A stretch of DNA of 64,000 nt. Origin: Eumeta japonica. Its lineage: Eukaryota; Arthropoda; Insecta; Lepidoptera; Psychidae. Shown in pieces: positions 23,669-36,868 of the stretch. How positions within the stretch are numbered: position 1 is the first letter of the stretch; every line of letters starts with the position of its first letter. The stretch covers positions 62,001 through 126,000 of the forward strand of contig BGZK01000159.1 of NCBI GenBank assembly GCA_005406025.1, read 5' to 3'. The notes below the pieces were generated by a model. The model searched no databases, was not told the origin of the DNA, and saw only the letters and a program-made list of their open reading frames with translations. A program made the position numbers and the translations under genes.

Positions 23669-24329
23669 ACATAGATCTTAATTATGAATCTTAAAGATCA
23701 GCAAAAAATTAAAAAAAAATAACTAAAAGAAAATAAAAAAAATTGGCTGTATCATGTTTATCAACAAATTGAAAAGACTGTAATATTTGCATTATCATTT
23801 GCATTATCATTTACATTATGAATACTACAGGTGCAGTTACAATACCATTATATCATTACAATAAACCAATAATTACAGATGTGAGTATAAATTTACTATT
23901 GTTAGAAAAACATGTTTAACAATAACCGTAATAATAAACGTTTATTGCTCAAATGTTTAACATATTGAGGTTCTTAAAATAAGGTTTTATAAATTATTTG
24001 CCTAAAATACATGGCAACTGTTGATGAACTAGGTAAATACCTGTGTTTCAACATTTAGCGCTTCTCATGACAAAAATCTATTGTTAACTTACATGGGAGT
24101 TAAATAGAGAAAGGCAAACATTAGTCTAATATCTCGATGAATTGATGAATGAATGAGAATAATTGACAAACCATTCAATAGTTTATTTCTTTTTCATCTA
24201 AGAAAGTAGTGGTGGATATGTTTATGACTGATAAGAATTAAGATGTAAAGTACATTGTAGTAGCTGAGTTAAGAGTAGGTGGCATGTAAGGCATCCCGCC
24301 TCCGTGCTCAGTGTCGCGAATGTGGTTTC
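23669..24329. other. AT-rich non-coding stretch
   Basis: Nothing recognisable apart from a short ATTTGCATTATC repeat (about 2.5 units) near 23,785. Confidence 0.4.
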
Positions 24330-25080
24330 GCGTTCCGTTTAGGTTTAATAGTAAAATAAGAGTAAACCCATAAATAGAAGATGTGTTTGCTTCTATTGCC
24401 ATGCGTATGAAGCTTATAATGTAATTCCTGCCAAAAATCGCAAGGACGGAGTTAGGGATTGGTTTAAGTCAACGTTTGAAATACCTGATTTCAGTGTTTC
24501 GTAATTTATTTTGGTATGAATAGCCATGGTGTAACGACGCTCCATATTAAGCCATAGGGACAGCAGAACAGATCTGTGGTCGTTACAAATGTGTTGAGTA
24601 CTACTGTTTTAGGGGATATAGTCGATTTTAATAGAACGTAATCCAGACACGTATCACTAGCAACTCTGATCGCAAAAGTGTTAATAGGTAATGAATTTTG
24701 AAAAGCTAGTTAGCTTATGTATTGGGCGGAATCTCATGATATTTTTCAATGTCTATTGGTATATTAAGATAACCTATAATTATTGCGTTTTTATAGATGG
24801 ATAGACTGCACATAAGGCCATTTAATGGCTCCACTAAGGGTCGAGATAGCGCTGCGAAGGAGATCTATACATTGACGCAATAGCAATGTCCACGCCAAGT
24901 TTTATAAGAAGATATCTCGCATCTTCAATAATCCATTGCCCTGGGCTGTTTCTCACACAAACGATTACTCCTTCGTTTTGAGTACGATTCATACCATAGA
25001 CTGAGAAGTGTGACCCGATAGATTGTAAATTACTGAAACGCATAATTTCTAACACTCGGTCAAAGTAATCACATCGCACT
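24330..25080 (-). pseudogene. LINE endonuclease domain fragment, Jockey/CR1-like
   Basis: The minus strand, read from 25,079 downward, gives the endonuclease (EEP fold) region of a non-LTR retrotransposon. It begins with S-H-F-S-V-Y-G-M-N-R-T-Q-N-E-G-V. Then come D-I-A-I-A-S-M-Y-R-S-P-S (the 'Y-R-P/S-P' block), I-I-I-G-Y-L-N-I-P where family members have G-D-L-N, and S-C-L-D-Y-V-L-L-K-S. Stops and frameshifts occur after the first 81 codons. G-D-L-N has become G-Y-L-N, so a metal-binding aspartate is lost. No reverse transcriptase follows on this strand. Confidence 0.75.
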
Positions 25081-27305
25081 CGATTTTTATTTTTGATAAT
25101 GACAATTGAGAGTCTAAAAAATAACAGTTATTTTATGTGACAGTGATAAAGCACGATGTTTTCGGCGGTAGTAAATTAAGACAGTCTTTATGATTGCAGA
25201 AAACAGAATCATATTTTTAAGTTATGATCAATATCATTTAGTAGTTTTCTATTGTTCATTTTATTTATAGGATTATGCGCGATATGTACAGTTTAATCAG
25301 AGATCGAAATGTATTTGTATACTCTGTAAGGGTTCGCATGCAATGGGATTCAAGTATTTTTGTTTGTGATAGAGTGTGCGCATATGTAAGTATAATTAAA
25401 AAGTTTTCGTATTTTTAATATAAAAATTTACTACACAAATACATAAGAAAACGATGCAGTATAACCGTATAATTTTGCTTAGATTGATTGAAAATTTCTC
25501 TAGTTGTATTATGATCGATTTGGAAACTTCCTACTTTCGCAAGAATATGCTACCGTTTCAATTCCAGCAAAATTTATAATCATTTTGTTTAGCAATGGGA
25601 TAGGATAGGAATATGGAATAGGAATATCTTTTATTGATAATTTTCGGCAAGAGTACAGTTATATATACGGTGTGGCGTTTTCTTTGTGTTCCAATCTCTT
25701 TCGTAAAACCGTACTGCGGCAATTAATTCTTGCTAAGAGTATGCTGTAAAAAATTCTGCGACCTTAGATTAGGATACAGAGATAACTCTTCCGGGAAGAA
25801 GAAGACGAACGAATGATGAATGCTAAATGCTTGGCCTATAATGAATACGGTTTTGAATAAATTAGCAATATTTACATTCTCTGCAGTGGTTACATTTCTG
25901 ATTTCAATTTGATATGATCTTGAATGATTTTAGAGGTGTTGTATATTTTGCTATGAAGTTTTAATATAGCTAATTTGCTTATATTTTTCTTTTTTTTTAA
26001 TTTTTCTAATACCGATCTTATATCTTCAAATTGCGAATTTACGAAGGACATAGCACGCTTAATATCTACATTAGTCTTTATATTTGCAAATTTTGTTACT
26101 TAATTTCAGCAACGTTTGACGCTAGCAAATTCGTAATAGATGATGCTTCTCTATTGGTTGTGTTACTGAGGAATCACTGTGAGGACTTTCTATAATTTAA
26201 TCATTTGTTCAGGCGATGCCGTTTGTCTAGATCGCTTAGCATCTTGTGTTTACGACCACATTTTTCTTGTTCACTATATTATATTATACTTGAATCAGAC
26301 TTTGAGTTGATTAAGTTTTTTGGGTATTATGCCGATTCAGTAATTACATAGCATAAGGGACATAAGCGCACTTTTGTTAGTATTTTTTATTGTTATTTTA
26401 ATATTAATATTATATGCAATAATTAGGTACATTTTATATTTATGAAAATATTTAAAAAAATGTCTATATGGATACATAATGGGATGTTGTGACAATTGAA
26501 AAGTGCAGGCTCGTTGGTGAGTCGCAGTCGCAGTCGCGTGCGCTGGCGAATGCACCCCCGCGCCCCCCGCATTAAGCGTAGTCACACACGCGCACGTCGA
26601 AGCTTCAAAGCTGCTTACGGACACACTCAAGTCGTGTTGCTCCCTGGTTCGTCTTACGTGACGATTCCGACTAAAGGATGCTCCCGCAAACCGCCTTAAC
26701 GAATTTCGTTCCAATAGAAGTTTAATGACGACCGACTTTAATGACAAAACCCAGACTTCTCAATTCGTTGCAATATCAAATCAATGGGAATAATCATAAC
26801 ACGAACCGAAAATGAGATTTACCAACAACATCCTCAGCATTTTATTCAAACCTCGTGTACACATGTGCAGGTGGGACGCGGCCGCTGTGTGCATTTCATT
26901 CGGCCGGTCGCCCGAGGCGCGTGGCTCGAATACATGAAAGCTCGTTTTAGGATTCTTTGCAGGCCTGTCCACGTGTACACAAAACTATTTCCGACGCTAA
27001 TGTAATTAATAAATACATGTGATGGAATCTCGGAAGCCTTTTGTAAGTCCTTAGAAAATATATAATGGTTTGGTGCCTTTAGACCTCTATCGGACCTCTT
27101 GATATTGTTAGACAGTTTATTTTCATATATTTCTTATAAAAAAAATAGACACGAGTCGATTTGCAATAGCAATAAATTGTTTTGAACTCTTTCTTTCTTC
27201 ATCCTCACATTTTCAGATACAACGCATCAACATTTCAAAACTTTTTTAATTTTCCCTTATTTCTTTATTACTTTTATCTTTGTTTCGTTCAATCTTTTCC
27301 CCATC
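25081..27305. other. Non-coding stretch with a GC-rich patch at 26.5-26.95 kb
   Basis: Mostly AT-rich. The patch at about 26,500-26,950 is rich in CpG and carries overlapping open frames on both strands (136, 73, 67 and 63 codons). None has a domain or motif I recognise, and overlap on both strands is what GC-rich DNA gives by chance. Confidence 0.35.
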
Positions 27306-28365
27306 ACAAGGCAAATGATTGCGTTCATTGTGACCCCATTGATGAAGAAACTATATCATTATGGTGTCACAGATCGATCACTTAGACTTCTAGTTTTATT
27401 TAAGAGGTAGAATTCAAGTAGTCGATGTTAATGGTAAGAGGTTGTCGAAATTTACAGTCAATATGGGTGTGTCACAGAGTTCAGCTCTTGGATCATTCCT
27501 CTTCGTGATTTGCATTAATGATCTACTACATCTTGTTAAAGATGGGCATGAGATTGTACCGATTGCTGATGATACTTTTTTACTTTTCAAGGTTAATAAG
27601 CAAAAGCCAGCTTTTGACGAAGAAAACAGTACCATATCTGAGATGTTTGAGTGGTGTAGTATTAATAATTTTCTTCTCAATGAAAAGAAAACAAAATTTG
27701 TTAAATTTTCCTTGACTGGTTTAAACTGGTCTATACAAAATTAATGGTAAAAAATGAGATTCTGGATATTGTAGACACAACCTTATTCCTTTGTCTCACT
27801 TTTGATTATAATATGTGTTGAAATTTACATATTACGAGATTGGTGAAAAGGCTTAGTTCCGCAGCATATGTAGTGATAAGAACTCGGCGACTTACAGATG
27901 AAAGCACCGCGAGACTAGTTAATTTCAGTTTTTTGAGTAGTCTCATGATCTATGGATTTTTGATATGAGGTCGCACAGCCGATATTAACACAATTTTAGT
28001 ACTGCACAAGTGAGCTATCGAGCTGCTTATGACTTGAGACCAACAGCATCTCTCAGAGATAAATTTAAGGAAATTAATATTTTAACTTTAGCATTACAAT
28101 ACATATATGAAAACCTGGTATATGTCAAGAGAAATATAGAATCCGTCCAAATAATGAGCGATATCCATAATACTAGCATTAGAGATTAGAACGAACTTAC
28201 TGCTCATAAAATCTGTCTAAGCGTAGTCAGTAAATCATTCAAGGTGTGCGTTTTTATAATAAGATTCCACCTGCAATCAAAACTTGCCATTTTATGATTT
28301 ACACTCTTCGTTAAACTGAAGTTATACGATGAGGGCTATTATAGCGTGTTTAAATATTTCAATGA
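27306..28365 (+). pseudogene. LINE reverse transcriptase fragment, Jockey-like
   Basis: The plus strand gives a reverse transcriptase from the 'A-F-D-C-V-H' region (27,309 onward) to the end of a LINE ORF2. Visible blocks are V-N-M-G-V-S-Q-S-S-A-L-G-S-F-L-F (family: G-V-P-Q-G-S-x-L-G-P), then I-A-D-D in place of Y/F-A-D-D, W-C-S-I-N-N-F-L-L-N-E-K-K-T-K, and L-V-K-R-L-S-S-A-A-Y. A 100-codon open run (27,442-27,744) remains; stops and frameshifts break the rest. About 100 bases after the coding remnant lies GAATAAAAAGAGC (near 28,463), a possible element end. Confidence 0.8.
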
Positions 28366-31300
28366 AAAAAACCCATGGGATTGAATTACTCGGCTTTCAG
28401 GTTACTTCTTGTTATTTTTAAGTGTTGTACTAAATTATGAATTACTTAATATTTTGTATCAATGAATAAAAAGAGCAAACTTTGAGTTTGTTACCCAGTC
28501 TTCTCAAGGTGAATCAGAATTTGGAATTAGTGGTAATGCTAATGTCAAAAAAAAATCGTTTAAGACGATTATCGAGAGTAATTTCTGTTACCTACGAAAT
28601 AGAGCTATTTTTGACTTCATTTGAATAATAAACAGGACGTTCTTCAACATTGTTATGGTTTTACATAATTTCTGGTACAGGAGAAATTCTGTTTTCTGAA
28701 GAAGATTTGTTTTCTAATTGAAGTCTCATATTTGACTTCTATATCACTTGGGGTTTGTTCCGGCTGCAGTCCAGTAAACGAGTACGTCGGGTGACGACTG
28801 ACCACGTGTGATCTTCAACATTTCCCCGGTGGCGCTTGTCCGACCTCCGTCAGACTGTGCTCTGTAGTTATAGAGTGAATCTTGTGTTATTTCATTGCAA
28901 ATTCCTTAGTCTTAAATAATTTGAATCCAAACTCAGCATTCAGATGGTTCAAGCATTAATGAAGAGAAGTATGTAAATATATACTACGCGTTTAATAATT
29001 TAGTAAATTTGACAGCTCGTTGTCAACTTAATGTATAACAACTGAACTCATGACACTGATATTAAAGCAATGTAAAAGGCTATAAAATCTATTAAATTAG
29101 GACTATTCTCACAGGTGTGAGTTGAAGTTAAGAAAGTATTAAGTTATCTAAGAAGGCACATAAGATTAGACAGAAGAGCGGAAACACTTTTATAATTAAA
29201 GACAAACTTTAAAATCAATAAAATAATCTAAAGTAAGGCACAACTTAAACATTGATAACATAAAAACTATGAATTTTAAAAAAATAAGAAAAAAGAGAAA
29301 ATAACACAGAAGTACTATACATAGTTTAATATAAATAAATTAATCAAAAGTAAAGTACACGTTAAATGCTGATATTTAAAAAGCTACGAATTTCCTAAAA
29401 ATGAAATAGGAAAGACAAGTCGTATAATACTTACATGCTAAATATATAGTAAATTTCATCAAATAACTAATTGAGCCAGAAATTTTAACTACTAAAATAG
29501 GCGAATAATAGGAATTAGAAAATGAAGCAAAGTTACGGAGTTCTTCAATTCAAAGATAACATACACACATAGTGAAATTGACATTTGGGTTTTAGCACTA
29601 CCGGACCGATTTAAATATTTATATGTGGGCAGGATTCTAATCTCTTGAGTTCAGTATTTCTCTAGTGTCACCCTTAATCTTGGTTGGACTGCAACGAGAT
29701 TCTCCTTCGGCGCAACGACTGAAACCCTAAATACGGTTCCCAAGGTTTCAGACTGGTTATTTTCGAAATAAATTCTTAAGGCTGAATCAACTACAAAACA
29801 AAGGAGAAGAAAATTTATCCTAGTTAAAAATATTCAGCAAGTTATTAGAGAAATAGGTCAACGCACAAGCGGGACTGTTAACTGATCTTGTGAAAGATGT
29901 CAAACTTTAAAGCTAAGTTAAATTGCTTTAAAATGTATTTTGGACACGCGTAAAATTCACACACTTAAAATTAAATGAAAATCCAATTTTATGAATCGCC
30001 TTTCATAGTCACGTCACGAAATCCGTTCTGTTTGTAAATTGATCTGATCTGGTCTTAAATCACAAACCTTTGCAAGTTTATATTTAACTAAATTTAATTT
30101 AAAGTTAGATTAACAACTCGATTAGAATTTGTCAGATCATACACAGCCAAGTTCAACGGACATTGTTTTTATAATAATCGAAATTAATAAATTGAATTTA
30201 TATTAGGTAAGTTCAATAACTTACAAATTACTTGATAACTAAGTTATCAACCAATATCAAATATAAATCGCAAAATCGATAATGATTCGCAAATAACTTC
30301 TAGACTATTGTATACATCGATACCAGAATCTAACCAGCTCTTTACCTCAAACAATGATACGACTGACGACAAACAACTACATAACAATCGGTTGAATTAT
30401 TCAACAGAAAAATTATTCAAAAATGTTTTTACAATTTCGTAAATTGAAGTACGAATAATTTTCTAAAGGTTTTCCTTAAAAAAAAACTACTTTAACCATT
30501 GTATATCTACGTAATACATCAAAGTTGGTTGATTCGTTAGAAATATATCGTTAACAAAAAATTCGAAAACAACGGTTTATTCAAAATAACATCAGAAATT
30601 CTGGATGGATTAATGTTAAGTGCCCAATCATCTTCTTCTGCTTAAAAAACTACGTCGAATGCGGTAACGCAAATAAAAATCGAAGAAGGTGTTTGAAAGA
30701 TATCGCAGTTAAAATAATTAAAAAAAGTGTTGTTCAATTTTCCGCTATGCACATTTAAAAATCGTAATTAATTTGAAATATATTCAACTGAAATAATTTC
30801 AGTCCAATTTTCGGATAAAAATTTTTCAATAGACCTTGGCATTTTAGGGTCATAGAAACCTATTTTGACAATTGTCCTAGTGATGTCATTGTGTATGCGG
30901 GTGTGACTTAAAAAAGTTATCAAAAAGTGTTTCTTCATATTTTTCTTAAAATTCTTGACCTACAAATTCCAAAATCTAGTTACTGGTAGCACAACTGATT
31001 TAAAAATCATATCAAAATCGTTTCATTTTCTGTAGTGGGAAACTCTATCGATCGCGATTGATGTTTGCCGCTAGGCTAACTTTTCCTGTTACGAAAATTG
31101 CGTCGGATGCACCAAAGCAGGTACAAATCGAAATACGTGTTTGGAAGACGTCGTAGTTTAATTTCTTTTTTATTTTTCAACTACATCTATTGCTGTTTTT
31201 AATATGGATTTTAAAACATGAACACCTCAGAAAGGATTAGATTGAGTTCAGAGAGCTTGAAAAAGTACTAAATTCGAACTTGTGAGCGTGAAGAGCTCTA

Positions 31301-32470
31301 TAATTTACAGCTACTTTACTTATGAACTCTGTCAATTCAACGGTAAATAGCCTAAAAGCTATTTATAATTTAAAGTAAAACGAAGAACTTATTTCAATAT
31401 CTAGCTCTCATCGTTTGTTATCGACTTCAAATTCTATAAGTTTGTTTATCTTACGCAATAGCCTATCAGCTATCCGACCACCACTTCGTTTCGACATAGA
31501 AAGAGCTTGCTCATTTCTTTTGTCTGCCGATCTTGCTCGTGGACGTCGATTCTGGCCTCACTTGTGATTAGACCCCAGACACGCTTTGGTTCTAATCGAT
31601 TTCGATCTCCGGGCCCGATTTAAACTTCGGTCCCGGTCCTCGATCATGCTGGTTTAGAATTTTCAGAATAGGCGCAATAGTGTAGTTATTTTCGTGTTAA
31701 CTGAATGATCAACATTTGGAATAGGTAATTTACGTAAATTTGGAACAGTCTGCCTGGAATCAGGAATACGTCATGCAGGTTCGCAATATAGTCACTACAT
31801 TTAAGCCTAGTACATTATCTATCATGAATAATTTGAATTCCGTCACAGTGCGATCGGAGTTGGAAGCTATAGAAAGAAGTCTCGCTTGGTAATTAAGCTA
31901 TAAATGCTTACGTAGACCTCGAAGATTAATGCCCACACCAATAAAGTTTTTATTAGACTTCAAATTTGAAAATGACGGTGAGTCCTCTTCGTATCCACTC
32001 GTCAGTCTTCTACTGAATTATGAGAGAATAAATTTTCTTATAGATGACAGGCAACTGCTATAACAATAAATTCGATAATATGTGAAAAGCACACATGGTC
32101 AACATGATAAAAAAAGATTTTCTGTTTCGTCTATTAGAAAAATGAACTAAAACCTTTAAAAATTCTGTACAAAAAATATGCAGTATAGGAAGTTCTTCAT
32201 GTTTTATAACAAAAGTGTTTTAAAGAAGTTCTCTTTGGACTCTTTTAGTAAAAGTTACAATGTTTGTAATTGTGCGGTTAGCGTTAAATTTTAGAGGCGT
32301 TTGTCTTTGTCACATTACCTCATAGAAATGAATCATATTTTGACAAGAAAAATCGCCACCGCAACGACACGGATACGTAGCACTGCGGTTAACGATTTAC
32401 CCGCATCATTCAGCGTATGGTCCTTTCATCGCAGAACCGATCCCCTAAGATTTATCCTCATGAGCCGTGT

Positions 32471-32500
32471 GTATAAGTACTCTATGAAAACGAGTCTCAT
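32471..32500 (+). promoter_or_regulatory. Core promoter of copy C
   Basis: GTATAAGTAC at 32471-32480, with TCATT at 32496-32500 as a possible initiator, giving a leader of about 80 bases. The block from TTTATCCTCATGAGCC to this initiator is virtually identical in all four copies. Confidence 0.6.
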
Positions 32501-32578
32501 TACCACTCGATCGGTGCCGGCGTAACCGAACACGAAAACAGAAAATTTGACCCGTCACAGCAAGTAGTCACGAAGCGA

Positions 32579-33031
32579 ATGCCCTTTACGAACGAAATAT
32601 CTAACACGATGAAGTCAGTCAGCGGACTTCTGATGCTGCTCGTGGCCGCTCAGGTTGCGCAGGGCTACGTCATGGCGAAACGTGAACATGCGGCGGGGCC
32701 CGACCCGGGACGACTCGATTCGGCGCGAGCGGAGCACCGGCCGAGCCCTCCACCTCACGTCTCCGAAGAGATCGAAATTGCTGAGCATCGATCTACAGAG
32801 CGTTCAGATGCGAACGAAGGAGTTAAGGAAATGATGACCGCCGTCGCGAGAGACATCATAGAAAATGTCGTCTATAAACGTCTGTTTCTCAAAGACAACG
32901 TGGACAGCACGGTGAAGAGGAAACAGAGATCAAAAAGAAGCATCATTTTCTATGACATACCTCCCACTACCACACTCTGTCCGCCTAGTCAAATAAGAGT
33001 GGATTCAAAGTGTATGTCTATTTCGAAGTGA
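32579..33031 (+). CDS. Secapin-like secreted peptide precursor, copy C
   Basis: A 150-residue single-exon frame with the architecture of copy B: optional 10-residue leader, signal peptide from M11 to G29, charged propeptide, R-S-K-R at 117-120 and a 30-residue C-terminal peptide with C134 and C145. I prefer M11 (32609) as start because it gives a textbook signal peptide and has A at -3, though both ATGs are conserved. The mature peptide begins S-I-I-F-Y-D-I-P-P and lacks the sequons found in B and D. Compared with the others, position 7 is Ile (as in A) and the propeptide has S-E-E-I-E-I (as in B). The spacing C-P-P-x8-C with a preceding I-P-P is what I associate with secapin-like peptides; the function is unknown. 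Confidence 0.87.
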   Translation: MPFTNEISNTMKSVSGLLMLLVAAQVAQGYVMAKREHAAGPDPGRLDSARAEHRPSPPPHVSEEIEIAEHRSTERSDANEGVKEMMTAVARDIIENVVYKRLFLKDNVDSTVKRKQRSKRSIIFYDIPPTTTLCPPSQIRVDSKCMSISK

Positions 33032-33350
33032 AAATGACAGCTGAAGTCACGATTCCGATGAAGTCATCGATATAAAAAATAGGGATGTTCGATGTAGTCA
33101 CTAGAAGATATTGAATTGTGAATTCGAACAGAAAAGAAAAGAATATCTTTCAATTTTTTTTAATTCAAAGTTTTAGTAATGACAGTTCTTAATTGTATTG
33201 AGGCCGGCCTTGGCGATTTGTCATTAGCTTTGTAACTGCGGCTCTCAGAATTCGTTTTAGACAACTTATTCTTGCGACTGAAATGAAAGTTACGGGTAAC
33301 TAATTTATATTTGTTAAGTTTTATTTGTTACGTATTTTTTTTTTGTGATA

Positions 33351-33356
33351 AATAAA
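33351..33356 (+). terminator. Polyadenylation signal of copy C
   Basis: AATAAA, 320 bases after the stop codon. The 3' UTR between is conserved with B and D, including a GGCCGGCC palindrome near 33,204 and the run of T just before the signal. Confidence 0.75.
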
Positions 33357-36300
33357 GACAACTTTCTACAATATTTTTATGCTTTTGCGTAATTCCTGAC
33401 GCAAGAGTAATTCTGATTTCCAAAGGAGAATTTTTCTCCTTTTCGAGTCTCATATTTTACTTCCGTAGCGCTCGGGGTGCGTTTCGGCCGCAGTCCAGTG
33501 AAATGGTAGATCGGGTGACGACTGAACACGTGTGATCATCTATTTTTTCCCCGTGCAACTTATCCGACCTCGGTCGGAGTGTGGTCTGCAAAACGAATGT
33601 TTCCTTATTTCTTCTCAAATTAGATAGTTTGAATGATTGAAAAAGAGACTCAGTATCGAAACGGTTTGACCATTAATGAAGGCAAGTATACAAATATGTA
33701 GGTACTACCCGTCTAATAATTTAGTGAATGCGATAACTCGCTGTCGACTTGATGTATAACGGGCTGAAATCATGCAATAGATGTCAAAGTAAGGTATCAG
33801 TTTACAAAAAAACTGTAAATTCAGGACTATGAGCTCTCAGCTCACATCTACGTCATGTAAGGATAGACATAAAATTAGTCAGAAGCACGGAAACACTTCT
33901 ACAATTATAACGAAAATGACACAGAAGTACTAGACACGGTTCGAAATAAATAACATAATCGAAAGTAAAGTTAGTACCTAGAAACGTACGAATATTAAAA
34001 AAATAAAATAGGAAAGACAAATCGTAAAACATTCAAATGCTGAACGTACAAATTTCATCAAATCATGAAATAAATCAAATCCTAGAATTTTCAAGTACCA
34101 AAGTAGGCGAATGAAAAGAAAGAGAACGTAACCCTAAAAACGGTTCCTAAGGTTTCAGTCTTCCGTACTAGCCCATTCCCAAATTAATTCTTAAAGCTGA
34201 GACAGTCACGAGACAAAGGGAAAAGAAAATTAATCCGAGCTAAAAATGTTTAGCAAGTTCCGAGAGCAGGGAAAACAAAAGCAATTACACGTAAACGTTC
34301 CGAGCTAATGTAAGTTGCTCGATAACATACTCCGGATATGCCTAAAATTCTCACATTGGAAATTAAATCGAAATCCGACTTCCAGTACCGCCTTCGGTGG
34401 ACACGTCTCGGAATCCGCTCCTGTGACCCCCGCCCTGATTGTAAATCGATTTACATGATTTACTCCTCGTGAATTACAAACGCTAGCAGGCCGTTGCAAC
34501 TCGAATACACTCTGTCGGATCGTACACAGCCAAGTTCAGCGGACGTGGCGTATATAAAATAGTCATCGAAATGGACAAATGGAGCCTAATTAAATCAGCC
34601 CGATGCTCGCCGATTATTTAATAAATAACTGTCGCAAACGACATCGAATATAAATCATAAAATCGAGAACGTTTCGCATCGCATAACTTCTAATCAGCTG
34701 TTTACGTCTTCAAACAGTAACACTACTGAACAATCGGTTGATCTGTTCGAGACACGTAATCGGAGAAAAATTTTCAAAATTTGCATTTACAAAATTTTGT
34801 TAACTACTCTACAGATAGTTTCCGAAATTCATAAAGTCGTTTTCCTCAAAAAAAAATTGGTTGTCTGTAAAGTCGGTTTACGGACGATAAATTAACACGA
34901 TAACGTCATAAAAAACCATTGATGAAAAATTACATACTTTTATGAATCGAATTGAATTGTTATCATTGAATTATCATTATTTTGTATCTCTCTTGCACTC
35001 CGTCGGCCGTTGGAGTTTTATTCGAAATAGCACGTGAATTTCCTAATTTTGGATGAATGTCCAAGGTATTCGGTCATCTATTTCTGCTTAGAATACTGCG
35101 CCGATTGCCGAAAGGCAGATTAACATCGAAGTTTAAATATTTAAAAATAGCGTTGTCGGACTTTCCACTGTAAACATTTAAAAATTCTCATAAATTGGAA
35201 AGATACCGTTTTCAGTCCAATTTTATAGAGAGTTTTCAATAGACCTGGACATTTTAAGGTCCTAGGAATCTATTTTCTGCTTCACAAATCGCCTCGGATG
35301 CCACAAATCAGATCAGGAGCGAATGACGCCTTAGAAAGGTAACGTAGTCGATGAATAAAAAATGGCATGTTTTTAACGTAGGTTCTAGAACTTGAAGAGC
35401 TCAGAAAGTATGAGAACTATACATTTGAGCTCGGATAGCTTGAAAAGGCACTAAAATCGATCTTGTGAGCGTGAATAGCTCGATAAGTTACAGCTACTTT
35501 ATTTTCGAACGCTTCGTCAATTGAACAGTAAATAGTCTAGAAGTTATTTATGCTTTTAAGTGAAACGAGAAATTATTTCAACATCTAGCTCTCGTCTCAC
35601 TTGTGATCAGACCCCAGAGACGCTTTAGGTTCTAATCGATTTCGATCTTCGGGCCCGATTTCAACTTCGGTCCCGCTCCCGGTCCTCGATCACGCTGGTT
35701 TAGAATTTTCGGAATAGGCGCAATATTGCACGTATGCGTGTGAAGCCGGAGGAAACGTTACTAGTCTATTTTACTCACAGATAGTGTAGCTGTGTTAAAG
35801 TAAAAGAATTTTTAGAATCGCTTCTTTAACACATCCAGTCTTTCCCTTCTCTAACCGCATAAATCATTTCTGATGAAATCGGTCGTTGCGTCGTCGACCC
35901 CGCGTTATATCTAACTTTGTGATTTTCCTCGAATATTCAATTGTCAATGAGTATCTCAAACTTGCTATAATTTAATTTCGAAGGTAACTTCGCAAATTCG
36001 AACAGAGGCACTCATATGCACCAAAAATCGTTTTATTACACTGTTATTTTTTGAAAAGTTAATATATTTCCTATCGAATTTCCACGCTGGCCTCAATTAT
36101 TGTTATTAAAAAAATATAGATTCTGAACAGTCTGCCTAGAATCAGGAACAATTTGGCAGGTTCGCAATACAGTCACCTCACGCCCATACCAATAAAGTTT
36201 TATTAGACGTCAAATTTGAAAATGACGGTGAGTCCTCTTCGTATCCACTCGTCAGTCTTCTACTGAATTATGAGAGAATAAATTTTCTTATAGATGACAG

Positions 36301-36762
36301 GCAACTGCTATAACAATAAATTCGATAATATGAAAACACACATGGTCAACATGATAAAAAAGATTTTTTTTCGTCTATTAGAAAAATGAACTAAATCGTG
36401 AAAAATTTTTTCAAAATATAGTGTAGGAAGTTCTTCATTTTTATAACAAAAGAGTGTTTTAAAGAAGTTCTCTTTGGTCTTTTTAGTAAAAGTTACAATG
36501 TTTGTAATTGTGCGGTTAGCGTTAAATTTTAGAGGCGTTTGTCTTTGTCACATTACCTCATAGAAATGAATCATATTTTGACAAGAAAAATCGCCACCGT
36601 TCTCTTCAGTCAATAACGAGTGACGAAATCGATAACAGCGTCACCACATTCGCTACGACACGGATACGTAGCACTGCGGTTAACGATTTACCCGCGTCAT
36701 TCAGCGTATGGTCCTTTTATCGCAGAACCGATCCCCTAAGATTTATCCTCATGAGCCGTGTG

Positions 36763-36790
36763 TATAAGTACTCTATGAAAACGAGTCTCA
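36763..36790 (+). promoter_or_regulatory. Core promoter of copy D
   Basis: TATAAG at 36763-36768 in the shared GTATAAGTAC context, with TCATT following near 36,787 as in copy C. About 45 bases upstream D carries TTTTATCGC (shared with A), where B and C have TTTCATCGC. Confidence 0.6.
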
Positions 36791-36868
36791 TTACCACTCG
36801 ATCGGTGCCGGCGTAACCGACACGAAAACAGAAAATTTGACCCGTCGCAGCAAGTAATCACGAAGCGA

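Noticed and set aside
26337..27005. Overlapping frames on both strands in a CpG-rich patch
   Set aside because: Frames overlap on opposite strands and lack motifs, as expected from base composition.
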